DNA of 64,000 bases from Actinomadura alba (lineage in GTDB: Bacteria > Actinomycetota > Actinomycetes > Streptosporangiales > Streptosporangiaceae), in NCBI RefSeq assembly GCF_014323705.1, contig NZ_JABVEC010000011.1:174448-238447 (forward strand). Reading direction: 5' to 3'. Each line of letters starts with the position of its first letter. Within the stretch, counting starts at the first letter, position 1. The translations under genes and the position numbers were made by a program. Shown here piece by piece: positions 46,290 through 56,259 of this stretch. Under the pieces are notes generated by a model. It was not told the DNA's origin and did not search any database. It worked only from the letters and a program-made list of their open reading frames with translations.

Positions 46290-47723
46290 TCATGACTCGC
46301 CGGCGGACGCTTCCCTGGCCCGGCGTGCCGCCTCGGCGGCCGGGGTCCCAGCGCGTTTGCGCTCGACCCACCCCTCAATATTGCGCTGCCGGCCCCGTGC
46401 GACGGCCATCGCCCCTGGTGGGACGTTGCTCACGATCACCGAACCGGCGGCCGTGTAGGCGCCGTCGCCGATCTCGACCGGAGCGACGATCATGTTGTCG
46501 CTGCCGACCTTCACGTGGTCGCCCACGGTGCTCCGGTGCTTCTCCACACCGTCGTAGTTGACGAAGACACAGGCGGCGCCGATGTTGGAGCCCTTGCCGA
46601 TGTCGGCGTCGCCGACGTAGGTGAGATGAGGCACCTTGGAACCTTCCCCCACGACGGCGTTCTTTATCTCGACGTAGGTGCCGACCTTGGCGCCGCGGCG
46701 CAGCCTGGCGCCGGGCCGCAGGTAGGCGAAGGGCCCGACGCCGACCTCCGGGCCGATCTCGGCGCGGTCGCAGACGGCGTTGACGACGGTGGCGTCCTCA
46801 CCGACGACGGTGTCGGTGAGGGTGGCGCCCGGGCCGATCTCGGCGCCCGCCCCGAGGTGGGTACGGCCGCGCAGCCGGGTGTCCGGGTGGAGGACGACGT
46901 CCGGCTCGGCCGTCACGTCGACGTCGACCCAGGTGGTCTGCGGGTCGATCACGGTTACACCGGCGCGCATGTGCCGCTCGAGCAGGCGGTCGTTGAGCTG
47001 CCTGGTGGCCTGGGCGAGCTGGACCTTGTCGTTGACGCCCTGCGTCTCGATCCAGTCCGCGGCCTTGTGGGCGCCGGCCCGGTGACCGTCGCCGCGCAGG
47101 ATGGCGATGACGTCGGTGAGATACTCCTCACCTTTGGCGTTGTCGGTGGTCACCCGGGTGAGGGCGGCCCCGAGGAGCTCGCCGTCGAAGGCGTACATGC
47201 CGACGTTGATCTCGTTGATCGCCAGCTGCGCCTCGTCGGCGTCCTTGTGCTCGACGATCGCGCGGACGCTGCCGTCGGCTGCACGGACGATGCGGCCGTA
47301 CCCGGTCGCGTCCGGGATGTCGGTGCTCAGGATCGTCGCCGCGTTGCCCTCCTGCTCGTGCACGCGGACGAGCTCTCTGAGGGTCTCACCGCGCAGCAGC
47401 GGGTGGTCGCCGTTGGTGACCACGACGGTCCCGGCGAGTGCCCCTACCTGCTCGAAGGCCATGCGCACGGCGTGACCGGTGCCGCCCTGCCGGTCCTGGA
47501 CCACCGGCTGGGCGTCCGGAGCCGTGTCCTTGAGATGGGCGATGACCTGCTCGCGGCGGTGACCGACCACGACGATCAGGCTCTGCGGTTCGAGCTCGCG
47601 GGCCGCGGTCAGCACGTGACCGAGCATGCTGCGGCCGCACAGCTCGTGCAGGACCTTGGAGGTGCGGGACTTCATCCGGGTGCCCTCACCGGCGGCGAGG
47701 ACGATTACAGCAGCCGGGCTCAC
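46290..47723 (-). CDS. glmU: Bifunctional UDP-GlcNAc pyrophosphorylase / glucosamine-1-phosphate acetyltransferase
   Basis: 477 residues. N-terminal uridylyltransferase with VIVLAAGEGTRMKS (residues 6-19), QGGTGHAV and TNGDHPLL; C-terminal left-handed beta-helix with many hexapeptide repeats, GTYVEIKNAVVGEG, HLTYVGDADIG and GAACVFVNYDG. Supplies UDP-GlcNAc for peptidoglycan and surface glycans. GTG at 47723 was chosen: GAGGAG lies 8 bp upstream and the conserved N-terminus starts there; an in-frame extension to 47867 is not conserved in type. Downstream of tRNA-Gln on the same strand. Confidence 0.96.
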   Translation of the reverse strand: MSPAAVIVLAAGEGTRMKSRTSKVLHELCGRSMLGHVLTAARELEPQSLIVVVGHRREQVIAHLKDTAPDAQPVVQDRQGGTGHAVRMAFEQVGALAGTVVVTNGDHPLLRGETLRELVRVHEQEGNAATILSTDIPDATGYGRIVRAADGSVRAIVEHKDADEAQLAINEINVGMYAFDGELLGAALTRVTTDNAKGEEYLTDVIAILRGDGHRAGAHKAADWIETQGVNDKVQLAQATRQLNDRLLERHMRAGVTVIDPQTTWVDVDVTAEPDVVLHPDTRLRGRTHLGAGAEIGPGATLTDTVVGEDATVVNAVCDRAEIGPEVGVGPFAYLRPGARLRRGAKVGTYVEIKNAVVGEGSKVPHLTYVGDADIGKGSNIGAACVFVNYDGVEKHRSTVGDHVKVGSDNMIVAPVEIGDGAYTAAGSVIVSNVPPGAMAVARGRQRNIEGWVERKRAGTPAAEAARRAREASAGES

Positions 47724-47930
47724 TTGAGGAGACTCCTCGGCGTCGCGGACGGGACAGTCGGGCTGCGCCGGAGGCGCCAGATGGCCGACGACCTGCGTGA
47801 ACACCAGTAGCGACAGGCCGCTGCCCGCCCGACCATCGAAGGATACCGTTCGTCCCGACGCTGTCACTCCGACAGGTTGCGTTCGCCCGCACGACCGCCG
47901 GGGGCGGTGGGTGCGGCGGACACCGATGCG

Positions 47931-48003
47931 CTCCGCCGCCAGGAGTCGAACCTGGAGTCTTCTGGACCAAAACCAGCTGCGTTGCCAATTACGCTACGGC
48001 GGA
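47931..48003 (-). tRNA. trnQ: tRNA-Gln (anticodon TTG)
   Basis: 73 nt. Acceptor TCCGCCG pairs with CGGCGGA, D-arm GCGT/ACGC around AATTGGCA, anticodon arm CTGG-TTTTGGT-CCAG reading TTG, T-arm CCAGG-TTCGACT-CCTGG. The outermost anticodon-stem pair is G-A. CCA is not encoded. Upstream of glmU on the same strand. Confidence 0.93.
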
Positions 48004-48264
48004 TCGAGTGCACATCTCTTCTATAAGGAAGAGCTTCAATCAAGGATCACGATACCGGCCCGGGCAGGTGCGCCGACAACCCAATTGAGCCGTGTCCTTC
48101 CGCGATCGGGTGCCCACCCGCCCGTCCCGGCGCCAGGCCGTCCCGGCCGGGAGACCGGCCGGTGAATCGAGGGTGCGTCGCCGGGTAAGAGTCATGAGAC
48201 CAATTCGTTATAAATGCCACGCCATAGCAGACGTGGGTCACGTTCACACCGAGTTCAGCCAAGC
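48004..48264. other. Intergenic region between tRNA-Gln and the desaturase control region
   Basis: About 260 bp without a supported gene. It contains an AT-richer patch upstream of the tRNA (TATAAGGAAG near 48022), likely part of the tRNA promoter on the minus strand, and TCGTTATAAATGCC near 48206, AT-rich for this genome and possibly part of a promoter. Confidence 0.4.
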
Positions 48265-48321
48265 GAGGTTGGCTTACTTACGCAAGCGTAGGTTACGTTG
48301 GCGTAGGTAAGGCCAACCTCA
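48265..48321 (+). promoter_or_regulatory. Large inverted-repeat operator region before the fatty acyl desaturase
   Basis: GAGGTTGGCTTAC (48265-48277) pairs with GTAAGGCCAACCTC (48307-48320) around a 29-bp centre that holds a second dyad TACGC AA GCGTA (48279-48290) and a direct repeat GCGTAGGT (48286, 48301). The right arm GTAGGTAAGGCCAACCTCA matches the DtxR/IdeR iron box at about 15 of 19 bases. It ends 16 bp before the desaturase ATG. Either an iron repressor or the TetR protein encoded downstream could bind; both are inferences. Confidence 0.6.
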
Positions 48322-48337
48322 GAGAGAGCGGTATCTC

Positions 48338-49294
48338 ATGACCGAAGCTCCCATCCTCGATCGGCCGCGCAAAGAACCCCGTCCCGAGATCGAGCCGGAG
48401 CCGACAGGCACCCTCGAGCGCGTCCTCACCGGGGTGTTCACCGCCGTCCCGTTCCTGGCGCTTCTCGCCGCCGTACCCCTGGCCTGGGGCTGGGGTCTGC
48501 TCGGCTGGAGCGACGTCGTGATCGGCACCGCGTTCTACTTCATCACGGCGGGCGGCATCACGGTGGGCTTCCACCGGTATTTCACGCACGGATCCTTCAA
48601 GGCCGTACGCCCGCTGCGCATCGCGCTGGGGCTGGCAGGCAGCCTCGCCATCCAGGGGCCGGTGATCACGTGGGTGTCCGACCACCGCCGGCATCACAAG
48701 TACTCCGACAAGGAGGCCGACCCGCACTCGCCGTGGCGGTTCGGCTCGGACTGGAAGGCCCTGACCAAGGGCCTGTTCTGGGCGCACTACGGCTGGCTCT
48801 TCGACCCCGAGCGCACCTCTCACGAGCGGTTCTCCCCGGACCTGCTGGCCGACAAGGACGTCAGGCGGATCGACGCCGCGTTCCCCGCGCTGGTCTTCGC
48901 CTCGTTCTTCCTGCCCGCCGCGCTCGGCGGCCTCGTCACGATGTCCTGGCAGGGCGCGCTGACGGCGTTCTTCTGGGCCTCCTTCGTGCGGATCTCGATG
49001 GTCCACCACGTGACCTGGTCGATCAACTCGATCTGCCACACGTTCGGCGTCAAGGACTTCGAGGTCCGCGACAAGTCCCGCAACGTATGGTGGCTGGCGA
49101 TCCTGTCGCTGGGCGAGTCCTGGCACAACCTGCACCACTCCGACCCGACGTGCGCGCGGCACGGCGTGCTGAAGGGTCAGGTGGACATCAGCGCCCGCAT
49201 CATCTGGGTGTTCGAGAAGCTCGGCTGGGCGTACGACGTCCGCTGGCCGAACCCGGACCGGCTGGCGACCAGGCGTGCGACCCGCGAGGCCTGA
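48338..49294 (+). CDS. Fatty acyl-CoA delta-9 desaturase (membrane di-iron type)
   Basis: 318 residues, four membrane helices (for example FTAVPFLALLAAVPLAWGW and DVVIGTAFYFITAGGITVG). The three histidine boxes that hold two irons are HRYFTHG, DHRRHHKYSD and SWHNLHHSD. It introduces a cis double bond into acyl-CoA or acyl-lipid, lowering membrane melting point. ATG at 48338 with GAGAGAG upstream. A TetR gene follows on the same strand, and the operator region in front may adjust expression to iron or acyl-CoA levels. Confidence 0.93.
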   Translation: MTEAPILDRPRKEPRPEIEPEPTGTLERVLTGVFTAVPFLALLAAVPLAWGWGLLGWSDVVIGTAFYFITAGGITVGFHRYFTHGSFKAVRPLRIALGLAGSLAIQGPVITWVSDHRRHHKYSDKEADPHSPWRFGSDWKALTKGLFWAHYGWLFDPERTSHERFSPDLLADKDVRRIDAAFPALVFASFFLPAALGGLVTMSWQGALTAFFWASFVRISMVHHVTWSINSICHTFGVKDFEVRDKSRNVWWLAILSLGESWHNLHHSDPTCARHGVLKGQVDISARIIWVFEKLGWAYDVRWPNPDRLATRRATREA

Positions 49295-49308
49295 TCTCCC
49301 GTCTCTCT

Positions 49309-49330
49309 CCCCGGCCTGCGCGGGCCGGGG
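49309..49330 (+). terminator. Hairpin after the desaturase gene
   Basis: 8-bp stem CCCCGGCC / GGCCGGGG with a 6-nt loop, 15 bp after the stop. Confidence 0.6.
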
Positions 49331-49443
49331 ACGGTCACCGGCCGGCCCCGCGACTTGCTCATCGCCGGCCGGCTACGGCGAGTGCGGCCGGACATGCGGG
49401 ATGATCTCCTCTTTCCCGTGAAAGGCGGACCATCATAGATTCC

Positions 49444-50217
49444 GTGACTGAACCAGCACCTCGGTCCCGCAGGAAGCGCATGACCGGGAAGGAGCGGCGC
49501 GAACAGCTGCTCGACATAGGCCGGGGACTGTTCGCCGAGCGCGGCTTCGACGGCACGTCCGTGGAGGAGATCGCCGCCAAGGCGGGCGTGTCCAAGCCAG
49601 TGGTGTACGAGCACTTCGGCGGTAAAGAGGGCCTGTACGCGGTGGTGGTCGACCGCGAGATGGAGCGGCTGCTCGCGTCGGTGACCAGGGCGCTCACCGA
49701 CGGCGTCCACTACCGGGACAAGCTGGAGCAGGCCGCCCTCGCGTTGCTCGAGTACATCGAAGAGTGCAGCGACGGGTTCCGCATCCTGGTTCGGGATTCA
49801 CACGGCGCCGCGGGCACCGGGAGCTTCGCCAGCCTCTTGAGTGAGATCGCCCACCGGGTCGAGCACATTCTCGGCCGGGAGTTCGATCACCATGGCTATG
49901 ACGACAAGTTCGCGCCGATGTACGCGCAGATGATCGTCGGCATGGTCGCGTTCACCGGCCAGTGGTGGCTCGAGGCCCGCAAGCCCAAGCGCGAAGAGGT
50001 CGCCGCCCACCTGGTGAACCTGGCGTGGAACGGTCTCTCGAGGCTGGAGCCCAAGCCCTACCTCGACCCCAAGCGGCGCCGCAAGGAGCGCGAGAAGCTG
50101 GAGAAGAGGGCCGAGAAGGCGGCCGCCAAGGCCGAGCGCCGGGGCAGGAAGAGCGATGACGAGGCGCCCGAGCCGGGCTGGGCGCCCCAACAGGCCGAGA
50201 GCCCGGGCCCGGCCTGA
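49444..50217 (+). CDS. TetR-family transcriptional regulator
   Basis: 257 residues. DNA-binding helix-turn-helix in the first 60 residues: RREQLLDIGRGLFAERGFDG, SVEEIAAKAGVSKPVVYEHF, GGKEGLYAVVVDRE. The C-terminal ligand domain ends in AHLVNLAWNGLSRLEPKP, then a highly charged Lys/Glu/Arg tail of about 50 residues (EREKLEKRAEKAAAKAERR). GTG at 49444 or ATG at 49480 (with AGGAAG just upstream) could be the start; the second is attractive. The gene follows the desaturase, so it may control that gene's operator, although no ligand can be named. Confidence 0.88.
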   Translation: MTEPAPRSRRKRMTGKERREQLLDIGRGLFAERGFDGTSVEEIAAKAGVSKPVVYEHFGGKEGLYAVVVDREMERLLASVTRALTDGVHYRDKLEQAALALLEYIEECSDGFRILVRDSHGAAGTGSFASLLSEIAHRVEHILGREFDHHGYDDKFAPMYAQMIVGMVAFTGQWWLEARKPKREEVAAHLVNLAWNGLSRLEPKPYLDPKRRRKEREKLEKRAEKAAAKAERRGRKSDDEAPEPGWAPQQAESPGPA

Positions 50218-50255
50218 GCCGACCGCCGGGAAAGTGTCCGGAGCCGACCCTAGAA

Positions 50256-50273
50256 TTCGAACACAAGTTCGAA
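50256..50273. promoter_or_regulatory. Perfect LexA (SOS) box
   Basis: TTCGAAC ACAA GTTCGAA, matching the actinobacterial SOS box CGAAC-N4-GTTCG with extended arms. A TAGAAT (-10-like) immediately precedes it at 50251, so LexA would block the start of transcription. It is 13 bp before the downstream ATG. Confidence 0.85.
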
Positions 50274-50286
50274 CGAAGGGTGAGTG

Positions 50287-50766
50287 ATGAACAATCCGGC
50301 CTGGACCCCCGCCCCGATCCCCGCCCCGACCGCCCGCTCGGTCGCACCTGTGCTCGACTGGGCCGAGATCAAGCGCTTCGCCGACGCCCTCGCCGCCGTC
50401 GACCGCGACGCGGTGCCCGAAGATCCGGTCGGCCGGGCGATCCATTTAGCCGTCGCCGAGCTGCACCGGTCCGGAGTCAGCGAACCGGCCAATGAGCGCC
50501 TCACCGAGCTGCTGGCGCCGCTCCACCTGGCGCTCGCCGCCCTGAGCGACGCGTATGTCGGCCGGGCGGCCCCGCCGGCACTGGTCGGGCTGGTGCTCCG
50601 CGTCGACGACGCCAAGTCACTCCTGGAGACGCCGGACCTGGGCGTCGTCGCGACCGAGGAGCTGGCCGGCCGGCTCCGCAGGCTGTACGCGGGGATCATC
50701 GCGCTTCGCGGCGCTTCGTCGCGGCTGCACCGGGCGTGGCGCGCGGCAGATGGGGCCGGGCGGTGA
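50287..50766 (+). CDS. Unknown helical protein, candidate SOS-regulated gene 1
   Basis: 159 residues. I do not recognise a family. A Pro/Ala-rich N-terminus (AWTPAPIPAPTARSV) is followed by predicted helices (WAEIKRFADALAAVDRD, ERLTELLAPLHLALAALSDA, ELAGRLRRLYAGIIALRGAS). No signal peptide or membrane segment. ATG at 50287 has AAGGG upstream; GTG at 50284 is an alternative. A perfect LexA box covers its promoter, so expression should rise on DNA damage. Its stop overlaps the GTG start of the next small gene. Confidence 0.7.
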   Translation: MNNPAWTPAPIPAPTARSVAPVLDWAEIKRFADALAAVDRDAVPEDPVGRAIHLAVAELHRSGVSEPANERLTELLAPLHLALAALSDAYVGRAAPPALVGLVLRVDDAKSLLETPDLGVVATEELAGRLRRLYAGIIALRGASSRLHRAWRAADGAGR

Positions 50767-51086
50767 CCGCCGGGCACGGCCCCGCGCACGAGCGCCGGTC
50801 CGGTACGGGTCCTTCGGCCCCGCAGGATGCCGGGCCCGGCCGGTCCCCCGGCGGCACGCGGGCCCGGGCGGGCGATGACACGGTGGCCGACGACTGCGCC
50901 ATGGACTTTCTCAGCGAGCTCGACGACGTCCTCTGGATTCTCGAGGACACCACCAGCCGCGTCCCTGAGGTCGCCTTCCGGCACGCCGCCGACAAGGCCG
51001 GGCACGTGCGCGAACTTCGCCGGCTCCTTCACCGGGCACACGTCGTGCTGGTGGCCTGGGAGCGCGAACTCGAGGCCGGCGACTGA
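50763..51086 (+). CDS. Unknown small acidic protein, candidate SOS-regulated gene 2
   Basis: 107 residues, no family recognised. Disordered N-terminus of about 40 residues (Gly/Pro/Arg/Ala) followed by a compact helical part: CAMDFLSELDDVLWILEDTT, VPEVAFRHAADKAGHVREL, RRLLHRAHVVLVAWERELEA. GTG start is inside the previous stop (GTGA), so the pair is translationally coupled and shares the LexA-controlled promoter. No catalytic motif is seen. Confidence 0.65.
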   Translation: MTAGHGPAHERRSGTGPSAPQDAGPGRSPGGTRARAGDDTVADDCAMDFLSELDDVLWILEDTTSRVPEVAFRHAADKAGHVRELRRLLHRAHVVLVAWERELEAGD

Positions 51087-51235
51087 CCGTTCCGGGCGGC
51101 GGCCGAAGACCCGACCGGTCGCCGCCCGGCCCACGCGGGCCGCCACCGGAGCGCCGCACCACGAGCTCACCCGGCGCGGATCACACGGCGCGCCACGGGG
51201 CCACCCGGCGTGGGCCACCCGGCGCGCATGCGGGA

Positions 51236-52033
51236 TCACCCGGCGCGCTGCGCCACGACGAAGATCCGGGTGAACGGGAAGACCGTCCCGTACGGCCGCC
51301 GGGGATAGGCGTCCCGGAGCAGGGCGGCGTACTCACTGAGGAAAGCGGCGCCGTCCGCCGCGTCCAGCGTGCTGAGCACCGGGCGAAGGGCGGTTCCCTT
51401 GACCCACTCCAGCACCGGATCGTCGCCCCGCAGCACCTGGGCGTAGGTCGTCTCCCAGGCGTCCACCCGGCATCCGTGCCCGGCGAGCAGTTCGAGGTAT
51501 TCGCCGGGCGTCCCGACCGGCTGCCATCGCAGCACGTCGGCCAGCCGATCCCGCCACCGTGGCGCGCGGCAGAGCTCCCGCAGGAGCGTGTGGCTGGGGG
51601 CGGCGAAGTTCCCCGGCACCTGAAAGGCCAGCCAGCCCTGAGGGGGCAGGGCCTTCGCCCACCGCGCCAGAACGTCACGGTGCGCGGGCACCCAGTGCAG
51701 CGCGGCATTGGAAACGATCACGTCGGGCGGCCGGTCGGCGTCGGGCGCCCAGTCCGCCAGATCGCCGACCGTGAAGCGCAGCCGGGCACCGGAGTGCTCC
51801 CGCGCGGCCGCGATCATCTGAGTCGAGCTGTCGATCCCTTCGACGCTCGCCGCGGGCCAGCGTCTCGCCAGCGACGCGGTGAGCTCACCCGGTCCACAGC
51901 CGAGATCCACCACGCTCCCCGGATCCGCCGCGCCCACTCTGCTCAGCAGTTCGAAGAACGGTCTGCTCCGCTCGTCGCCGAAGAGCCCGTACTGCTGCGG
52001 GTCCCACGGGTCGCCATGCGCCTGTCCCGGCAT
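51236..52033 (-). CDS. tam: Trans-aconitate 2-methyltransferase
   Basis: 265 residues. Class I methyltransferase with the Tam pattern: WDPQQYGLFGDERSRPFFEL, VVDLGCGPGELTASLARRW (motif I), GIDSSTQMIAAA, VIVSNAALHWVPAH, LAFQVPGNFAAPSH and a C-terminal YGTVFPFTRIFVVA. It methylates trans-aconitate, an aconitase inhibitor formed spontaneously, and so protects the citric acid cycle. Divergent from a MarR gene across a 74-bp region with a dyad, as in the Streptomyces tam/tamR arrangement. A 149-bp stretch below the stop holds loose repeats of CACCCGGCG. Confidence 0.92.
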   Translation of the reverse strand: MPGQAHGDPWDPQQYGLFGDERSRPFFELLSRVGAADPGSVVDLGCGPGELTASLARRWPAASVEGIDSSTQMIAAAREHSGARLRFTVGDLADWAPDADRPPDVIVSNAALHWVPAHRDVLARWAKALPPQGWLAFQVPGNFAAPSHTLLRELCRAPRWRDRLADVLRWQPVGTPGEYLELLAGHGCRVDAWETTYAQVLRGDDPVLEWVKGTALRPVLSTLDAADGAAFLSEYAALLRDAYPRRPYGTVFPFTRIFVVAQRAG

Positions 52034-52075
52034 CGCGCAGCGTCCTCTCGCCGTTATCGTGATGCCGTCACATTA

Positions 52076-52089
52076 TCTCGATGTCGAGA
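52076..52089. promoter_or_regulatory. TamR-type operator between tam and tamR
   Basis: TCTCGA TG TCGAGA, a perfect dyad with a 2-nt spacer, 43 bp from the tam start and 18 bp from the MarR start. MarR proteins of this type bind such palindromes and repress both genes. Confidence 0.7.
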
Positions 52090-52107
52090 CAGGTAGGCTG
52101 ATCAACC

Positions 52108-52620
52108 GTGGAGGACGAGGTCGACCGGCTGGTCACGGCGTGGGCGGTGGAGCGTCCCGATCTCGATATCGAGCCGCTGCACGTTCTCAGCCGGGTGTCC
52201 CGGCTCGCACGGCATCTGGACCGCGCCAGGCGCGCGGTGTTCGTCGCGCACGACCTGGAGTCGTGGGAGTTCGACGTCCTGACCGCGCTGCGCCGCGCCG
52301 GGCGGCCGTACCAGCTGAGCCCCGGCCGGCTGCTTCGCGCCACGCTCGTCACCTCGGGCACCATGACCAACCGGATCGACCGGCTCGCCGCCGCCGGACT
52401 CGTGGAGCGCCATCCGGACCCACAGGACAAGCGCGGCGTGCAGGTGCGGCTCACCGAGGCCGGCCGGCTCCGCGTCGACGCGGCGTTCGCCGACCTGCTG
52501 GACCGGGAACGCGACCTGCTCGGCGGTCTCAGCGCCGCCGAGCAGCGACAGCTGGCCCGGCTGCTGCGCACGCTGATCGTCCCGTTCGACGAGAGCACCG
52601 ATCCCGACCCGCTTGCATAG
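52108..52620 (+). CDS. tamR: MarR-family regulator TamR
   Basis: 170 residues. Winged helix: WEFDVLTALRRAGRPYQLSP, RATLVTSGTMTNRIDRLAAA (recognition helix) and RHPDPQDKRGVQVRLTEAG (wing), with an N-terminal helix VDRLVTAWAVERPDLDIEPL typical of the UrtR/PecS/TamR branch. In Streptomyces coelicolor TamR controls tam and responds to citrate, cis- and trans-aconitate. The divergent tam gene and the shared dyad support the same role here. GTG start. Confidence 0.85.
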   Translation: MEDEVDRLVTAWAVERPDLDIEPLHVLSRVSRLARHLDRARRAVFVAHDLESWEFDVLTALRRAGRPYQLSPGRLLRATLVTSGTMTNRIDRLAAAGLVERHPDPQDKRGVQVRLTEAGRLRVDAAFADLLDRERDLLGGLSAAEQRQLARLLRTLIVPFDESTDPDPLA

Positions 52621-52649
52621 GCCGCGCGAGGGCTCATCGGCCACCACCC

Positions 52650-54467
<1,818 letters not shown>

Positions 54468-54532
54468 GACACCGACAAGGCTAGTGGCTCCGCACGGTGA
54501 TGCGGAGCGCCGGACCGCGGGCCCCGGTTCCG

Positions 54533-55117
54533 TTAGTCGGAGCTCGACGAGCCCGATGAGCCGGACGAGCCCGAGTCACCACCCGAGGCGGGCGACGAGG
54601 AGCCGGAGTCGCCACCCGACCCCGAGTATCCCGGGGCACCCCCGTGGCCGGATCCCGCGTCGTGGCCCGCGCCGCCCGGATGCGAGGCGGTACCGTGCCC
54701 GCCGGGTTGGGGGTTCCAGCCCTCCTGGCCGTACGGGCCGGGTTGATGGGACGGCGCGCCGGGCCCGGGGTCATGGCCGTACGGCGGAGGGAATCCCTGC
54801 GGACCGCCGTGGCCCGGCTGGCCCGGGTGACCCGACGCGGGCGGGTATCCCTGCTGATCTCCGTATCCCTGCTGATCTCCGTATCCCTGCTGCGCGCCGT
54901 ACCCCTGCTGCCCGCCGTACCCCTGCTGAGGTCCGTACCCCGGCGGCGGCCCGTACCCCTGCTGCTGGCCGTACCCCCATTGCGGGCCGCCGGGCGGAAT
55001 CTGAGCCTGCGTTCCGCCCTGCTTTGCGCCGGACCTGGTGACGACGATCAACGCCGTCACCACGCCCACCACGATGCCCAAGGCGATGATGACCAGCAAC
55101 AACATGAACGGACTCAT
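54533..55117 (-). CDS. Membrane-anchored protein with YGxQQG-type repeats
   Basis: 194 residues. One N-terminal membrane helix ([20 protein letters not shown], about 4-25), then a disordered tail: seven repeats around QQGYG ([19 protein letters not shown] and so on), a Pro/Gly/His region, and a Ser/Gly/Asp-rich end ([13 protein letters not shown]). No domain is recognised. ATG at 55117 is supported by GGAAAGG; the longer frame to 55168 adds residues with no support. The repeats are also visible in the DNA (54845-54965), so length may vary. Topology suggests the tail is cytoplasmic or extracellular; not decided. Confidence 0.7.
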   Translation of the reverse strand: MSPFMLLLVIIALGIVVGVVTALIVVTRSGAKQGGTQAQIPPGGPQWGYGQQQGYGPPPGYGPQQGYGGQQGYGAQQGYGDQQGYGDQQGYPPASGHPGQPGHGGPQGFPPPYGHDPGPGAPSHQPGPYGQEGWNPQPGGHGTASHPGGAGHDAGSGHGGAPGYSGSGGDSGSSSPASGGDSGSSGSSGSSSSD

Positions 55118-55238
55118 GGACGTCCTTTCCATGAACGATCGCGACCGCGGGGAGGCGCCGGGGGCCACCGCCTCTCCTACCTCATCGCGACGGCACCGGG
55201 TCTGTCGAGGGCCCCGGCGGTTTCGGCCGACCGGGTCG

Positions 55239-56141
55239 TCACAGCACCGTCGCTCCCGGCACCGGCCCGTACGCGCGCGCTATCGACCGGGCGACGCCCG
55301 CGTCCGACAGGGCGGCCGCGAGGTCGAGCGCGTGCGCATCCGACTCCGCGAGGAACGCGCAGGTCGGACCGGAACCGGACACGAGCGCGCCGAGCGCGCC
55401 GAGGTCCCGGCTGGCGGTGAGGGTGCGCCGCAGCGAGGGGCGCAGCATGATGGCGGCCGGCTGCAGGTCGTTGGCGAGCGCCGAGCCCAGTTCCTTGGCG
55501 TCTCCGTTCGCCAGAGCGGTCGTCAGCCGCTCGGACACCTGGGGCGCGCCGATCCACTCGCCGTGGGCCGCGCGGAGCCGGTCGCACTCCGCGTAGACGG
55601 CGGGCGTGGACAGGCCGCCTTCGGCGAGGGCGAAGACCCAGTGGAACCGGCCCTTCACCGGTACGGGACTCAGCCGCTCGCCCCGGCCGAGGCCCACCGC
55701 GGTCGCGCCGAGAAGCGCGAACGGCACGTCACTGCCGATGGCGGCGCCGAGCTCGGCGAGCTCGCCCGGTTCGAGTCCCGCGTTCCACAGGCGGTCGCAC
55801 GCGACCAGCGCGGCGGCCGCGTCGGCACTGCCGCCCGCCATTCCACCGGCCACCGGGATGGCCTTGCGGATCCGCAGCAGCACGCCGGGGTGGACGCCGA
55901 TCCGCTCGGCGAGCAGCCGGGCGGCCCTGGCCGCGAGGTTGTCGCCGTCGGCCGGGACCTCCTCGGCCGACGCGCCTTCGACCCGTACGGCCAGCTCCTC
56001 GTTCGGCTCGGCGGACAGCTCGTCGAAGAGCGAAACGGCATGGAAAACGCTCACCAGGTCGTGGTAACCGTCATCGCGGAGCGGACCCACGCTGAGCTGG
56101 AGATTGACCTTCGCGGGCACGCGCACGCTCACGGCTGTCAC
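55239..56141 (-). CDS. ispE: 4-diphosphocytidyl-2-C-methyl-D-erythritol kinase
   Basis: 300 residues of the GHMP kinase family; phosphorylates CDP-ME in the MEP route to isoprenoids, including the undecaprenyl carrier. Motifs: [20 protein letters not shown], the ATP loop [29 protein letters not shown] and [21 protein letters not shown] at 56141 or 56132 are both possible starts; neither has a strong ribosome site. The next gene upstream is the divergent Ser/Thr kinase, 118 bp away. Confidence 0.95.
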   Translation of the reverse strand: MTAVSVRVPAKVNLQLSVGPLRDDGYHDLVSVFHAVSLFDELSAEPNEELAVRVEGASAEEVPADGDNLAARAARLLAERIGVHPGVLLRIRKAIPVAGGMAGGSADAAAALVACDRLWNAGLEPGELAELGAAIGSDVPFALLGATAVGLGRGERLSPVPVKGRFHWVFALAEGGLSTPAVYAECDRLRAAHGEWIGAPQVSERLTTALANGDAKELGSALANDLQPAAIMLRPSLRRTLTASRDLGALGALVSGSGPTCAFLAESDAHALDLAAALSDAGVARSIARAYGPVPGATVL

Positions 56142-56259
56142 ACTTCGAGATCGTAGGGGACCCCCGGCCGGCGAAGATCCGGGGGCACCATCGGCACCCG
56201 ACCGGACGTCTGATTTAGGTACGGTTTCCCTACATTGACAGCATGGAGGGGCTTGCCCG

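Noticed and set aside
47931..48003. tRNA-Gln as an integration site for a mobile element
   Set aside because: No integrase, transposase or repeated 3' end of the tRNA was found nearby.
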